From contig NZ_JALMUV010000048.1 of assembly GCF_023155275.1 (NCBI RefSeq), positions 1 through 61,558 on the forward strand: 61,558 bases of DNA, given 5' to 3'. A program made the translations under genes and the position numbers. The notes beneath the pieces were generated by a model. That model was not told the origin of the DNA. It saw only the letters and a list, made by a program, of their open reading frames with translations, and made no database searches. Positions within the stretch are counted from its first letter, which is position 1. Every line of letters starts with the position of its first letter. Below are positions 1-8,163 of this stretch, piece by piece. The DNA comes from Streptomyces rhizoryzae (GTDB taxonomy: Bacteria > Actinomycetota > Actinomycetes > Streptomycetales > Streptomycetaceae).

Positions 1-19
1 CCCCCTCAGGAGCTGCCGC

Positions 20-943
20 GTGTTCCCCTCCCGACGACGCGTCACCACTGCCCTGCTCGGCTCCGCCCTCGGCCTCGGCGGCCGCACCGCCACCGGCGGC
101 GCACCGGCCGGTGCCGCCACCGCGCCCCGCGGCCGGCGGAGCACCCCGCCGCCCACCCGCCGGGTTCCGCTGCACGGCGCGGTCAACTGCCGCGACCTGG
201 GCGGCTACCGCACCGACCGCGGCCGGACGCTGCGGTACGGGCGGCTGTTCCGCTCCGACTCACTGGCCAAGCTGACCCCGGACGACCTGACCGCCCTGCA
301 CGGCCTCGGGCTGCACACCGTGATCGACATGCGGGTGCCGTCGGAGGTCTCGTTCGACGGCGCCGACCGGCTGCCCGCCGGGCTCGCGGTGACCTCGGTG
401 GCGGTGGACGACACCGGCCTGTTCGCCGCCATGCAGGCGGCCATCGCCACCAAGGACCCGGCGGAACAGCAGCGCAGACTGGGCGGCGGCCGGGCCGAGA
501 CCCTGATGCGCGACGTGTACCCGACGTTCGTGACCAGCGCCGCCAACCGCGCCGCCTTCGGCGCGATGCTCACCCGGGTCGCCGACCGGGGCCACCTGCC
601 GCTGCTCTTCCACTGCACCTCGGGCAAGGACCGCACGGGCTGGCTCGGTTACCTCCTGCTGCGGCTGCTCGGCGTCCCGCACCCCACCGCCGAACGGGAC
701 TACCTGCTCTCCAACGCCCTGCGCCGGGACGCCGACGCCGCGGTGCGCGCCCAGCTGAAGCAGGCCGGCCTGATGCAGGACCCGGACCTGCTGATCCCGC
801 TCCAGGAGGTGCGCACCGGCTACCTGGGGGCCGGACTCGACCGCCTCCGGCGCGACTACGGCGGCATCCCGCGCTACCTCACCGCGGGCCTGGGCCTGGA
901 CACCGCCACCCTGGCCCGGATCCGCGCCCGGCTGCTGCACTGA
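20..943 (+). CDS. Tat-exported tyrosine-protein phosphatase
   Basis: 307-aa protein of the bacterial tyrosine/serine phosphatase family (Y_phosphatase3 type). The P-loop signature HCTSGKDR is present, with nucleophile Cys199 and Arg205, followed by GW. The N-terminus carries SRRRVTTALLG and then an Ala/Gly-rich stretch to about residue 35, which reads as a twin-arginine signal, so the enzyme probably acts outside the membrane on phosphotyrosine or phosphoinositide-like substrates. The start is GTG with AGGAG 7 bases upstream; the upstream promoter lies beyond the window edge. It faces the thiolase gene convergently across a strong hairpin, so it is not part of the neighbouring catabolic operon. 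The family call is firm; the substrate is unknown. Confidence 0.85.
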   Translation: MFPSRRRVTTALLGSALGLGGRTATGGAPAGAATAPRGRRSTPPPTRRVPLHGAVNCRDLGGYRTDRGRTLRYGRLFRSDSLAKLTPDDLTALHGLGLHTVIDMRVPSEVSFDGADRLPAGLAVTSVAVDDTGLFAAMQAAIATKDPAEQQRRLGGGRAETLMRDVYPTFVTSAANRAAFGAMLTRVADRGHLPLLFHCTSGKDRTGWLGYLLLRLLGVPHPTAERDYLLSNALRRDADAAVRAQLKQAGLMQDPDLLIPLQEVRTGYLGAGLDRLRRDYGGIPRYLTAGLGLDTATLARIRARLLH

Positions 944-1005
944 CCCGGGCCGGGCACACCGGCCCGGCCCCGCCCGCGACCCGGCACCGCCGGGACGCGC
1001 GGAAG

Positions 1006-1033
1006 CGCCGGGGCGGCCCCCACCGCCCCGGCG
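1006..1033. terminator. Bidirectional hairpin terminator
   Basis: Perfect 11-bp inverted repeat (CGCCGGGGCGG, 6-nt loop, CCGCCCCGGCG) in the gap between two convergent genes. It could end both the phosphatase transcript and the fadA6 operon. There is no T-tract, as is common in Streptomyces. Confidence 0.6.
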
Positions 1034-1057
1034 TCCCCGCCCCCTCCAGACGCGCCG

Positions 1058-2215
1058 TCAGAGGCGTTCGATGATCGTCACGTTGGCCTGCCCGCCGCCC
1101 TCGCACATGGTCTGGAGGCCGTACCGGCCGCCGGTGCGCTCCAGTTCGTTCAGCAGCGTGGTCATCAGCCGGACGCCGGTCGCGCCCAGCGGGTGGCCCA
1201 GCGCGATGGCGCCGCCGTTGACGTTGACCCGTTCCGGGTCGGCGCCGGTCTCCTTCAGCCAGGCCAGCACCACCGGCGCGAACGCCTCGTTGATCTCCAC
1301 CAGGTCGATGTCGTCCAGCGTCATCCCGGCCTTCTTCAGCGCGTACGCGGTGGCCGGGATCGGCGCGGACAGCATCCGGATCGGGTCCTCGCCGCGGACC
1401 GAGAGGTGGTGGATCCGGGCCCGCGGGGTCAGACCGTGCTCGGCCACCGCCCGCTCGGAGGCCAGCAGCAGCGCGGCGGCGCCGTCGGAGACCTGCGAGG
1501 AGACCGCGGCGGTCAGCCGGCCGCCCTCGACCACGGGGGCCAGTTGCGCCATCTTCTCCAGCGAGGTGTTCCGGCGCGGCCCCTCGTCGGCGGTGACCTC
1601 CCCGTACGCGACGATCTCGCGGTCGAAGCGGCCCTCGTCGGCGGCCCGGACGGCCCGCCGGTGCGAGCGGAGCGCGAACTCCTCCATGTCCTGGCGGGAG
1701 ATGTCCCACGTGGTGGCGATCAGCTCGGCGCCGTGGAACTGGTTGACCGGCTGGTCACCGTAGCGGGCCCGCCAGCCCGCCGACCCGGCGTACGGGCCCT
1801 GGGTGAGGCCGAGCGGCTCGGCGGCCCGGCGGCTGGCGAACGCGATCGGGATCTGCGACATGTTCTGCACCCCGCCCGCCACCACCAGGTCCTGGGTGCC
1901 GGACAGCACGCCCTGCGCGGCGAAGTGCACCGCCTGCTGGGAGGAGCCGCACTGCCGGTCGACGGTGACGCCCGGCACCTCCTCCGGCAGCCCGGCGGCC
2001 AGCCAGCAGGTCCGGGCGATGTCCCCGGCCTGCGGCCCGACGGTGTCCAGGCAGCCGAAGACGACGTCCGCCACGGCGGCCGGGTCGATCCCGGTGCGGT
2101 CCATCAGGGCGGTCAGCACATGGGCGCCGAGGTCGGCCGGATGGACGGCGGCCAGCCCGCCGCCCTTCTTCCCCACCGGGGTGCGGACGGCATCGACGAG
2201 GTACGCCTCGGGCAT
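1058..2215 (-). CDS. fadA6: FadA6-type acetyl-CoA acetyltransferase (thiolase)
   Basis: 385-aa thiolase. The nucleophile Cys89 lies in DRQCGSSQQ; His341 in GHPLGATG and Cys371 in MCEGGGQAN complete the active site. The wording of these blocks and the C-terminus GRYGLQTMCEGGG match what I recall of mycobacterial FadA6 (Rv3556c), which performs a thiolytic step late in cholesterol C/D-ring breakdown. The ATG start has AAGGAG six bases upstream. It is the last gene of a minus-strand operon fadE30-SDR-kstR2-fadA6, 43 bp after the regulator gene. The FadA6 assignment is by recall of family sequence, strengthened by the KstR2-like neighbour. A general beta-ketothiolase is the alternative. Confidence 0.85.
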   Translation of the reverse strand: MPEAYLVDAVRTPVGKKGGGLAAVHPADLGAHVLTALMDRTGIDPAAVADVVFGCLDTVGPQAGDIARTCWLAAGLPEEVPGVTVDRQCGSSQQAVHFAAQGVLSGTQDLVVAGGVQNMSQIPIAFASRRAAEPLGLTQGPYAGSAGWRARYGDQPVNQFHGAELIATTWDISRQDMEEFALRSHRRAVRAADEGRFDREIVAYGEVTADEGPRRNTSLEKMAQLAPVVEGGRLTAAVSSQVSDGAAALLLASERAVAEHGLTPRARIHHLSVRGEDPIRMLSAPIPATAYALKKAGMTLDDIDLVEINEAFAPVVLAWLKETGADPERVNVNGGAIALGHPLGATGVRLMTTLLNELERTGGRYGLQTMCEGGGQANVTIIERL

Positions 2216-2258
2216 GGTGAACTCCTTGGTCCTTGGTGAGATTCTGCGGAGGGCGGGG

Positions 2259-2843
2259 TCAGTCCCGCAACGCGATGCCGTCCAGCACCACCGACAGGTA
2301 CTGGCGGGCGATCTCCTCGGGGCTGTGCTGTGCGCCGGGCCGGTACCACGACGCGGCGACCCAGACGGTGTCGCGCACGAACCGGTACGTCAGCCGGATG
2401 TCGAGGTCGGCGCGGAAGGCGCCGCCGGCCACCCCGCGCTCCAGGGTGCCGAGCCAGGCCCGGGCGAACCGGCGGCGGGCGTCGGTGAGGTAGCCGAAGC
2501 GGGGGTGCCGGGCGGCGAGGTGCCGGGCCTCCTTCTGGTAGATCGCGACCGCGGCCCGGTGCCGGTCGATCTCCCGGAACGACTCGGTGACCAGCGCCTC
2601 GACGGTCTCCCGCGGCCCGAGGCCGGCGGCCAGCACCGCGTCGTAGCCGGCTCCCAGCTCGTCCAGGAAGGCGGAGAGGATCTCGTCGACCATCGACTCC
2701 TTGGAGTCGAAGTGGTAATAGAGGCTGCCCGCGAGGATCCCGGCCGCGTCGGCGATCTGCCGGACCGTGGTCGCGTTGTAGCCCCGGGCGGCGAACACCT
2801 CGGCCGCGGTGGCCAGGAGTTCGCCGCGGCGCTCCTCACGCAT
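2259..2843 (-). CDS. kstR2: KstR2-like TetR-family repressor
   Basis: 194-aa TetR regulator. The N-terminal helix-turn-helix runs over about residues 20-50 (GYNATTVRQIADAAGI, then GSLYYHFDSKE), followed by a helical ligand domain ending in RFVRDTVWVAASWYRPG. Both blocks match what I recall of mycobacterial KstR2, whose effector is HIP-CoA and which represses the C/D-ring regulon. Its start overlaps the end of the upstream SDR gene by 8 bp, so it is co-transcribed with the genes it probably controls. The single near-consensus KstR2 palindrome at 4825-4838 fits autoregulation. The TetR family is certain; the KstR2 orthology is a strong inference. Confidence 0.8.
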   Translation of the reverse strand: MREERRGELLATAAEVFAARGYNATTVRQIADAAGILAGSLYYHFDSKESMVDEILSAFLDELGAGYDAVLAAGLGPRETVEALVTESFREIDRHRAAVAIYQKEARHLAARHPRFGYLTDARRRFARAWLGTLERGVAGGAFRADLDIRLTYRFVRDTVWVAASWYRPGAQHSPEEIARQYLSVVLDGIALRD

Positions 2844-3627
2844 GCTGCGAGCTGACCGAGACCGTCTCCCCGGTCATGTACGACGCGTAGTCCCCCGCCA
2901 GGAAGACGATCACGTTGGCCACCTCCCACGGCTCGGCGTAGCGGCCGAACGCCTCCTTCTCGGTCAGCTCGGCCAGCAGCTCGGGCGTGGTGACCTTCAC
3001 CAGGTGCGGGTGCATGGCCAGGCTCGGCGAGACCGCGTTGACCCGCACTCCGTAGCCGGCCGCCTCCACCGCGGCGCAGCGGGTCAGCGCCATCACCCCG
3101 GCCTTGGCGGCGGCGTAGTGGGCCTGGCCGCGCTGGGCGCGCCAGCCGACGACGGAGGCGTTGTTGACGATCACACCGCCCTGCCCGGCGGCCTTCATCC
3201 GGCGCAGCGCGGCCCGGGTGCAGCGGAAGGTGCCGCCCAGGGTGACGTCGATGACCCTGGCCCACTGCTCGTCGGTCATCTCGGTCAGCTCGGCGGTACC
3301 GCCCAGCCCGGCGTTGTTGACGACGATGTCGAGGCGGCCGTGCCGCTCCTCGGCGAGCGCGTAGAGCGCCGCCACCTGGTCCTCGTCGGTCACGTCGCAG
3401 GGCAGCCCGGCGACCCGGTCGGCGCCGAACTCCGCGGCCAGCTCGGCGGTGCTCTCCGCCAGCCGCCGGGCGTGCGCGTCCCCGATGACGATCCGGGCCC
3501 CCTCCTCCAGGAACCGCCGCGCGGTCGCCCCGCCGATGCCGGCCCCGGCCGCGGCGGTGATCACCGCCGTCCGCCCGTCCAGCAGTGCGTGCCCGGCCAC
3601 ATAGGCCGGTGCCCCGGACCCCGTCAT
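2836..3627 (-). CDS. SDR dehydrogenase, IpdF-like
   Basis: 263-aa short-chain dehydrogenase/reductase. The cofactor loop is TAAAGAGIG at residues 24-32, a variant of TGxxxGxG with Ala in place of the first Gly. NNAG lies at 104-107, and the catalytic set is Ser158, Tyr171 and Lys175 (YAAAK). In mycobacteria the SDR beside kstR2 and fadE30 (Rv3559c, IpdF) oxidises the 5-hydroxy HIC-CoA intermediate; position and neighbours suggest the same role here, but residues alone cannot fix the substrate. The ATG overlaps the fadE30 stop as ATGA, implying translational coupling, and the 3' end overlaps kstR2 by 8 bp. Confidence 0.85.
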   Translation of the reverse strand: MTGSGAPAYVAGHALLDGRTAVITAAAGAGIGGATARRFLEEGARIVIGDAHARRLAESTAELAAEFGADRVAGLPCDVTDEDQVAALYALAEERHGRLDIVVNNAGLGGTAELTEMTDEQWARVIDVTLGGTFRCTRAALRRMKAAGQGGVIVNNASVVGWRAQRGQAHYAAAKAGVMALTRCAAVEAAGYGVRVNAVSPSLAMHPHLVKVTTPELLAELTEKEAFGRYAEPWEVANVIVFLAGDYASYMTGETVSVSSQHA

Positions 3628-4808
3628 GCCTTCGCCTCCTTCGGCAGGCCGAGCACCCGCTCGGCGATGATGGTGCGCTGGATCTCGTTGGAGCCCGCGT
3701 AGAGGGTGTCGGCGCGGGAGAAGAGGAAGAGCCGCTGCCAGTCGTCGAGGTCGTACGGCTCGCCGGCGGCGAGCAGGCCGCCGGCGCCGCAGACGTCCAT
3801 GGCGAGTTCGCCCAGTTCCCGGTGCCAGGTCGCCCAGAAGATCTTGCCGATGGACGCCTCCGGGCCGGGGGCGCCGGCCGCGACGCCGTCCAGCATCCGC
3901 AGGGCGTTGCAGCGGATGGTCTCCAGGCCGATCCAGGCCCGGGCCAGCCGGTCGCGGAGCAGCGGGTCGTCCGCCGCGCCGTTGCGCCGGGCCAGGTCCA
4001 TCAGCGCCTCCAGCTCGCGCCGGAAGCCGACCTGCTGGCCGAGGGTGGAGACACCGCGCTCGAAGCCCAGCGTGGCCATCGCGATCCGCCAGCCGTCGCC
4101 CGGCGCGCCGACCACGTGCGGCGCCCACGCCCCGTCGAAGAACACCTCGTTGAACTCGGAGGTGCCGGTGAGCTGGGTGATCGGCCGGATGTCGACACCG
4201 GGCTGGTCGAGCGGCACGAGGAGGTAGGACAGGCCGCGGTGGCGCACCGAGCCCGGCTCGGTGCGGGCGACCACGAAGCACCACTGGGACTCCTGGGCGA
4301 GCGAGGTCCAGATCTTCTGGCCGTCCACCACCCACCCGCCGCGCTCCCCGTCCCAGGCGGCGCGGGTACGGACGTTCGCCAGGTCCGAACCGGCGTCCGG
4401 CTCGCTGTACCCCTGGCACCACAGCTCCCGTACGGCGGCGATCTCCGGCAGGAACCGGGCCCGCTGCTCGTCGGTGCCGAAGGCGATCAGGGTGGGGCCC
4501 AGGAGCTGCTCGCCGATGTGGTTGACCCGGGCGGGCGCGCCGGCGAGCGCGTACTCCTCGTGGAAGGCGACCTGCTGCTCCAGGGTGGCGCCGCGCCCGC
4601 CGTACTCCTCGGGCCAGCCGACGCAGGTCCAGCCCGCGGCGGCCATGTGCCGTTCCCAGGCGAGGCGTTCGGCGAACGCCTCGTGTTCCCGGCCGGGGCC
4701 GCCGCGGCCGCGCAGGGCCGCGAACTCCCCGGTGAGGTTGGCCCGCAGCCAGCTGCGGATCTCGGTGCGGAAGCTCTCGACGGTGGTGGGGGCCTCGACG
4801 CTGCTCAT
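3624..4808 (-). CDS. fadE30: Acyl-CoA dehydrogenase, FadE30-like
   Basis: 394-aa flavoprotein with the full acyl-CoA dehydrogenase fold: N-terminal helical domain containing WPEEYGGRGA, the FAD/substrate block GYSEPDAGSDLA, the beta domain with KIWTSLAQ, and the C-terminal YAGSNEIQRTIIAERVLG. The sequence and its place as first gene of the kstR2 operon fit FadE30, which dehydrogenates 5-OH-HIC-CoA in C/D-ring breakdown. No clear Shine-Dalgarno precedes the ATG. A TAGGTT -10-like box on the minus strand (4820-4825) would start a transcript only a few bases before it, so it may be almost leaderless. That box overlaps the candidate KstR2 operator. Confidence 0.82.
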   Translation of the reverse strand: MSSVEAPTTVESFRTEIRSWLRANLTGEFAALRGRGGPGREHEAFAERLAWERHMAAAGWTCVGWPEEYGGRGATLEQQVAFHEEYALAGAPARVNHIGEQLLGPTLIAFGTDEQRARFLPEIAAVRELWCQGYSEPDAGSDLANVRTRAAWDGERGGWVVDGQKIWTSLAQESQWCFVVARTEPGSVRHRGLSYLLVPLDQPGVDIRPITQLTGTSEFNEVFFDGAWAPHVVGAPGDGWRIAMATLGFERGVSTLGQQVGFRRELEALMDLARRNGAADDPLLRDRLARAWIGLETIRCNALRMLDGVAAGAPGPEASIGKIFWATWHRELGELAMDVCGAGGLLAAGEPYDLDDWQRLFLFSRADTLYAGSNEIQRTIIAERVLGLPKEAKA

Positions 4809-4821
4809 GGCGGTACGTTAA

Positions 4822-4841
4822 CCTACCAAACACTTGTTAGG
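4822..4841. promoter_or_regulatory. Candidate KstR2 operator in divergent promoter
   Basis: Imperfect palindrome with outer arms CCTA/TAGG. The 14-bp core at 4825-4838, ACCAAACACTTGTT, matches the published KstR2 consensus AnCAAGnnCTTGnT except for one base (A where the sixth position is G). It lies between the divergent starts of fadE30 (4808) and the crotonase-fold gene (4855) and overlaps a -10-like TAGGTT on the minus strand, so one repressor dimer pair could silence both arms. Confidence 0.7.
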
Positions 4842-4854
4842 GAAGGAGTCGCCG

Positions 4855-5706
4855 ATGACCGCCGGTGAAGAGACACCCGTGGTGCGCTATGCCCGGCAAG
4901 GCCCGGTCGCCACCGTCACCATGAACCGCCCGGATCACCGCAACGCCCAGAACTCCGCGATGACCTACGCCCTGGACCGCGCCTTCTACCGCGCCGCGGA
5001 CGACGACGAGGTCAAGGTCGTGGTGCTGGCCGGTGAGGGCCGGCACTTCTCCGCCGGCCACGACATCGGCAGCCCCGGCCGCGACGCCCACCTGCCCTTC
5101 GACCGCAAGGCCGGGCTGTGGTGGGACCACTCGGACAAGGCCGGTGCGGAGAGCCGCTACGCCCGCGAGTCCGAGGTCTACCTCGGGATGTGCCGCCGCT
5201 GGCGGGAGCTCCCCAAACCGGTGATCGCCGCCGTCCAGGGCGCCTGCGTGGCGGGCGGGTTGATGCTCGCCTGGATCTGCGATCTGATCGTCGCCGCCGA
5301 CGACGCCTTCTTCGCCGACCCGGTCGTCCGGATGGGCATCCCCGGCGTGGAGTACTTCGCCCACCCCTGGGTGATGCCGCCGCGGATCGCCAAGGAGTTC
5401 CTCTACACCGGCGACCGGATGCCGGCCCGCCGCGCCTACGAACTGGGCATGGTCAACCGCGTCGTACCGCGCGCCGAACTGGCCGAGCGCACGCGGGAGT
5501 TGGCGGAACGGATCGCCGAGATGCCGCGGATGGGCCTGGCGCTGACCAAGCGCGCGGTCAACCAGGCCGAGGACCTCCAGGGCCTCCACCCGGGCCTGGA
5601 CTCGGTCTTCGGACTGCACCACCTCGCGCACGCGCACAACGCCGAGACCGCCCGGGACTCCCTCGGCGGCATGGACCTCGCGAAGATGAAGGAGGCCGGT
5701 TCCTGA
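4855..5706 (+). CDS. Crotonase-superfamily protein lacking both catalytic Glu
   Basis: 283-aa crotonase-fold protein. Oxyanion-hole blocks HFSAGHD (64-70) and GACVAGG (129-135) are intact. Aligning ICDL with the rat hydratase MCDI block puts Met137 where Glu144 sits and Val157 where Glu164 sits, so both general acid/base glutamates of classical enoyl-CoA hydratase are missing. It may therefore be an isomerase, hydrolase or C-C lyase rather than a hydratase; the length and an insert near residues 75-105 recall mycobacterial EchA13-type proteins. The ATG has GGAAGGAG seven bases upstream. It is the first gene of the plus-strand arm and overlaps the next by one base (TGATG). Confidence 0.8.
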   Translation: MTAGEETPVVRYARQGPVATVTMNRPDHRNAQNSAMTYALDRAFYRAADDDEVKVVVLAGEGRHFSAGHDIGSPGRDAHLPFDRKAGLWWDHSDKAGAESRYARESEVYLGMCRRWRELPKPVIAAVQGACVAGGLMLAWICDLIVAADDAFFADPVVRMGIPGVEYFAHPWVMPPRIAKEFLYTGDRMPARRAYELGMVNRVVPRAELAERTRELAERIAEMPRMGLALTKRAVNQAEDLQGLHPGLDSVFGLHHLAHAHNAETARDSLGGMDLAKMKEAGS

Positions 5707-6878
5707 TGGACCTGGACGCAAGCGACGCCGATGCCGCGTTCCGGGCCGAGGCCCGCGCCTGGCTCGCCGCGCACGTCCCCGCGACGCCGCTGCCGTCCCT
5801 GGAGACCCGCGAGGGCTTCGCGGCGCACCGCGCGTGGGAGCACCGGCTCGCCGCCGACCGCTGGTCGGTGGTCTCCTGGCCGGAGGAGTACGGCGGCCGG
5901 GGCGCCTCCCTCTTCCAGTGGCTGATCTTCGAGGAGGAGTACTACGCGGCGGGCGCGCCCGGCCGGGTCAGCCAGAACGGCATCAACCTCCTCGCCCCCA
6001 CCCTCTTCGAACACGGCACCCCCGAGCAGCGCGCCCGGATCCTCGGGCCGATGGCCACCGGTGAGGTCATCTGGGCCCAGGCGTGGTCCGAGCCGGAGGC
6101 CGGCTCGGACCTGGCGTCGCTGCGCTCACCGGCGGTGCGGACCGACGGCGGCTGGCTGCTGCGCGGCCAGAAGACCTGGTCCTCCCGGGCCGCCTTCGCC
6201 GACCGCGCGTTCGGCCTGTTCCGCAGCGAAGCGGGCACACCCCGCCCGCACCAGGGCCTGACCTACCTGATGTTCCCGCTGGACGCACCCGGGGTGACGG
6301 TCCGCCCGATCGGCCGGCTGGACGGCAAACCGGCCTTCGCCGAGCTGTTCCTCGACGACGTCTTCGTCCCCGACGAGGACGTCATCGGCGCGCCCGGCCA
6401 GGGCTGGCGGGTGGCGATGAGCACCGCCGGCAACGAACGCGGGCTGACCCTGCGCAGCCCGGGCCGCTTCACCGCCGCCGCTGACCGGCTGGCCGCCCTG
6501 TGGCGGGAGGCGGCCGATCCGGCGGACACCGCGCTGCGCGACCGGGTCGCCGACGCGGTGATCGGCGCCCGCGCCTACCAGCTGTTCACCTACGCCACCG
6601 CCTCCCGCCTCGCGGACGGCGCCGGCGTCGGCGCCGAGTCCAGCCTCAACAAGGTCTTCTGGTCCGAACTGGACATCGCCCTGCACGAGACCGCCCTGGA
6701 CCTGCTCGGCCCGGCCGGCACCCTCGCCGACGACGCCGACGAGGCCCCCGCCCACGGCAGCTGGGCCGAGGGCTACACCTTCTCCCTCGCCGGCCCGGTC
6801 TACGCCGGCACCAACGAGATCCAGCGCAACATCATCGCCGAGCGCCTGCTCGGCCTGCCGAAGGAGGCCAGGGGATGA
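5706..6878 (+). CDS. Acyl-CoA dehydrogenase (FadE17-like)
   Basis: 390-aa acyl-CoA dehydrogenase with WPEEYGGRGA, QAWSEPEAGSDLA, GQKTWSS and C-terminal YAGTNEIQRNIIAERLLG. It begins at the TGATG junction with the crotonase-fold gene, so the two are translationally coupled. A second, shorter dehydrogenase follows 210 bp downstream. Such alpha/beta pairs form heterotetramers in actinobacterial steroid catabolism (for example FadE28-FadE29), where one subunit supplies most FAD contacts. This subunit has the complete signature set and is the likelier catalytic one. Its last 43 bp, including stop codon and an internal AAGGAGG, are duplicated downstream. Substrate unproven. Confidence 0.85.
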   Translation: MDLDASDADAAFRAEARAWLAAHVPATPLPSLETREGFAAHRAWEHRLAADRWSVVSWPEEYGGRGASLFQWLIFEEEYYAAGAPGRVSQNGINLLAPTLFEHGTPEQRARILGPMATGEVIWAQAWSEPEAGSDLASLRSPAVRTDGGWLLRGQKTWSSRAAFADRAFGLFRSEAGTPRPHQGLTYLMFPLDAPGVTVRPIGRLDGKPAFAELFLDDVFVPDEDVIGAPGQGWRVAMSTAGNERGLTLRSPGRFTAAADRLAALWREAADPADTALRDRVADAVIGARAYQLFTYATASRLADGAGVGAESSLNKVFWSELDIALHETALDLLGPAGTLADDADEAPAHGSWAEGYTFSLAGPVYAGTNEIQRNIIAERLLGLPKEARG

Positions 6879-7057
6879 ACGTCCGCACCCACCCACCGGC
6901 GGGCGGTCCGGCACACCGGGACACACCGGCACCCCGGCGGCCCGGCCGGGGGTCCGGGGGTCGCCCCCCGGGACAGCACAGCGCCGAGCGCCTGCTCGGC
7001 CTGCCGAAGGAGGCCAGGGGATGAGGACCGGCGACGAGACACCGGCGGGCGGTCCGG
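6836..7057 (+). repeat. 146-bp-offset partial tandem duplication at the fadE 3' end
   Basis: A 43-bp segment (6836-6878) that codes the dehydrogenase C-terminus ERLLGLPKEARG plus its stop recurs exactly at 6982-7024. A second shared piece, 18 bp at 6894-6911, recurs at 7040-7057; both have the same 146-bp offset. This is a tandem duplication whose middle has diverged. Each copy keeps AAGGAGG followed by ATGA, so each provides a ribosome site plus overlapping stop/start. The first ATG (6875) opens a 49-codon frame that ends in the second copy; the second ATG (7021) opens a 27-codon frame. These may be translated as couplers, but I do not call them genes. Confidence 0.8.
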
Positions 7058-7088
7058 GGCGGGGCGGCTCCGGGGAGGGGTGGCGGCG

Positions 7089-8072
7089 ATGCGGTTCCTG
7101 CTGACCGAGGAGCAACGGGACTTCGCCCGGACCCTGAACGCCCTGCTGGGCGCGGCCGGCACCCCGGCCGCCGCCCGGGCCTGGGCCGCCGGCGAGCACA
7201 AGCCGGGCCGCGACCTGTGGACCCGGCTCGCGGAGACCGGGGTGTTCGCCCTCGCGGTCCCCGAGGAGCACGAGGGCCTGGGCCCGCTCCCCCTCGAACT
7301 CGCGGTGGCCTTCACGGAGTTGGGGCGCCACGCGGTGCCCGGTCCGCTGGTGGAGACGGCCGCCGCGGCGGTCTTCCTGCACCGGCTGGGCGACGGCGCC
7401 GCGGCGGCCGCCTGGCTGCCGCGGATCGCCGCCGGTGACGCGCTCGTCGGCCTGTGCGCCGACGGCGCGCCGTACGCCCTGGACGCCGACGCCGCCGACA
7501 CGGTCCTCGTCGTCCGGGGCGACACGGTGTGCCGCACCGAGGCGCACGGCCCGGTCCAGCCCGCCCTCGACCCGGCCCGCCGGCTCTCCCGGCCGCTCGG
7601 CGGCACGGTCCTGGCCCGCGGCCCGCACGTCACCGCCGCCGCCGGCCACGCCGCCGACCTGGCCCGGCTGCTGACCGCCGCGCAGGCGCTCGGCGTGGGC
7701 CGGGCCCTGCTGGACGCGACCGTCGACCATGTGCGGCAGCGCACCCAGTTCGGCCGGGCGATCGGCTCGTTCCAGGCGGTCAAGCACCGGCTCGCGGACA
7801 CCCTGATCGGCCTGGAGTTCGCCCAGCCGCTGGTGCACGCGGCGGCCCTGGCCCTGGCGGCCGGTGCCCCGTCGGCCGGCGCGGAGACCGCGGCGGCCAA
7901 GGCGGCGGCGGGCGAGGCGTGCTACGCGGCGGCGCGCACCGCGCTCCAGCTGCACGGCGCGGTCGGCTACACCGACGAACCGGACCTCTCGCTGTGGATC
8001 CGCAAGGCCCGCCCGCTGCGGGACGCCTGGGGCACCCCGGCCGCGTGCCGGGCCCGGGTCCTGGCCGGTTAG
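7089..8072 (+). CDS. Acyl-CoA dehydrogenase, short (beta-type) subunit
   Basis: 327-aa acyl-CoA dehydrogenase-like protein, shorter than the 380-400 aa of full enzymes. It has the N-terminal domain start FLLTEEQRDFARTL and the C-terminal FAD-contact blocks RTQFGRAIGSFQAVKHRLAD and LHGAVGYTDEPDLSLW, but the middle beta domain is reduced. This suits the second subunit of an alpha2beta2 dehydrogenase with the gene before it, like mycobacterial FadE17/FadE18. ATG 7089 is chosen because GGGGAGGGG ends eight bases before it; an in-frame GTG at 7080 lies inside that ribosome site. It ends at a strong bidirectional hairpin. Confidence 0.82.
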   Translation: MRFLLTEEQRDFARTLNALLGAAGTPAAARAWAAGEHKPGRDLWTRLAETGVFALAVPEEHEGLGPLPLELAVAFTELGRHAVPGPLVETAAAAVFLHRLGDGAAAAAWLPRIAAGDALVGLCADGAPYALDADAADTVLVVRGDTVCRTEAHGPVQPALDPARRLSRPLGGTVLARGPHVTAAAGHAADLARLLTAAQALGVGRALLDATVDHVRQRTQFGRAIGSFQAVKHRLADTLIGLEFAQPLVHAAALALAAGAPSAGAETAAAKAAAGEACYAAARTALQLHGAVGYTDEPDLSLWIRKARPLRDAWGTPAACRARVLAG

Positions 8073-8090
8073 CGGCCCCGTACGGCAGCG

Positions 8091-8137
8091 CCGCGGCCCC
8101 GGGCCGCCGGACTTACTCCGGCGGCCCGGGGCCGCGG
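8091..8137. terminator. Long perfect hairpin between convergent fadE genes
   Basis: A 21-bp perfectly paired stem, arms 8091-8111 and 8117-8137, with the five-base loop CTTAC. It sits between the stops of two convergent acyl-CoA dehydrogenase genes and should terminate both transcripts. Confidence 0.85.
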
Positions 8138-8163
8138 TGCGGAACGAGAAAATAGCGTGAGGA

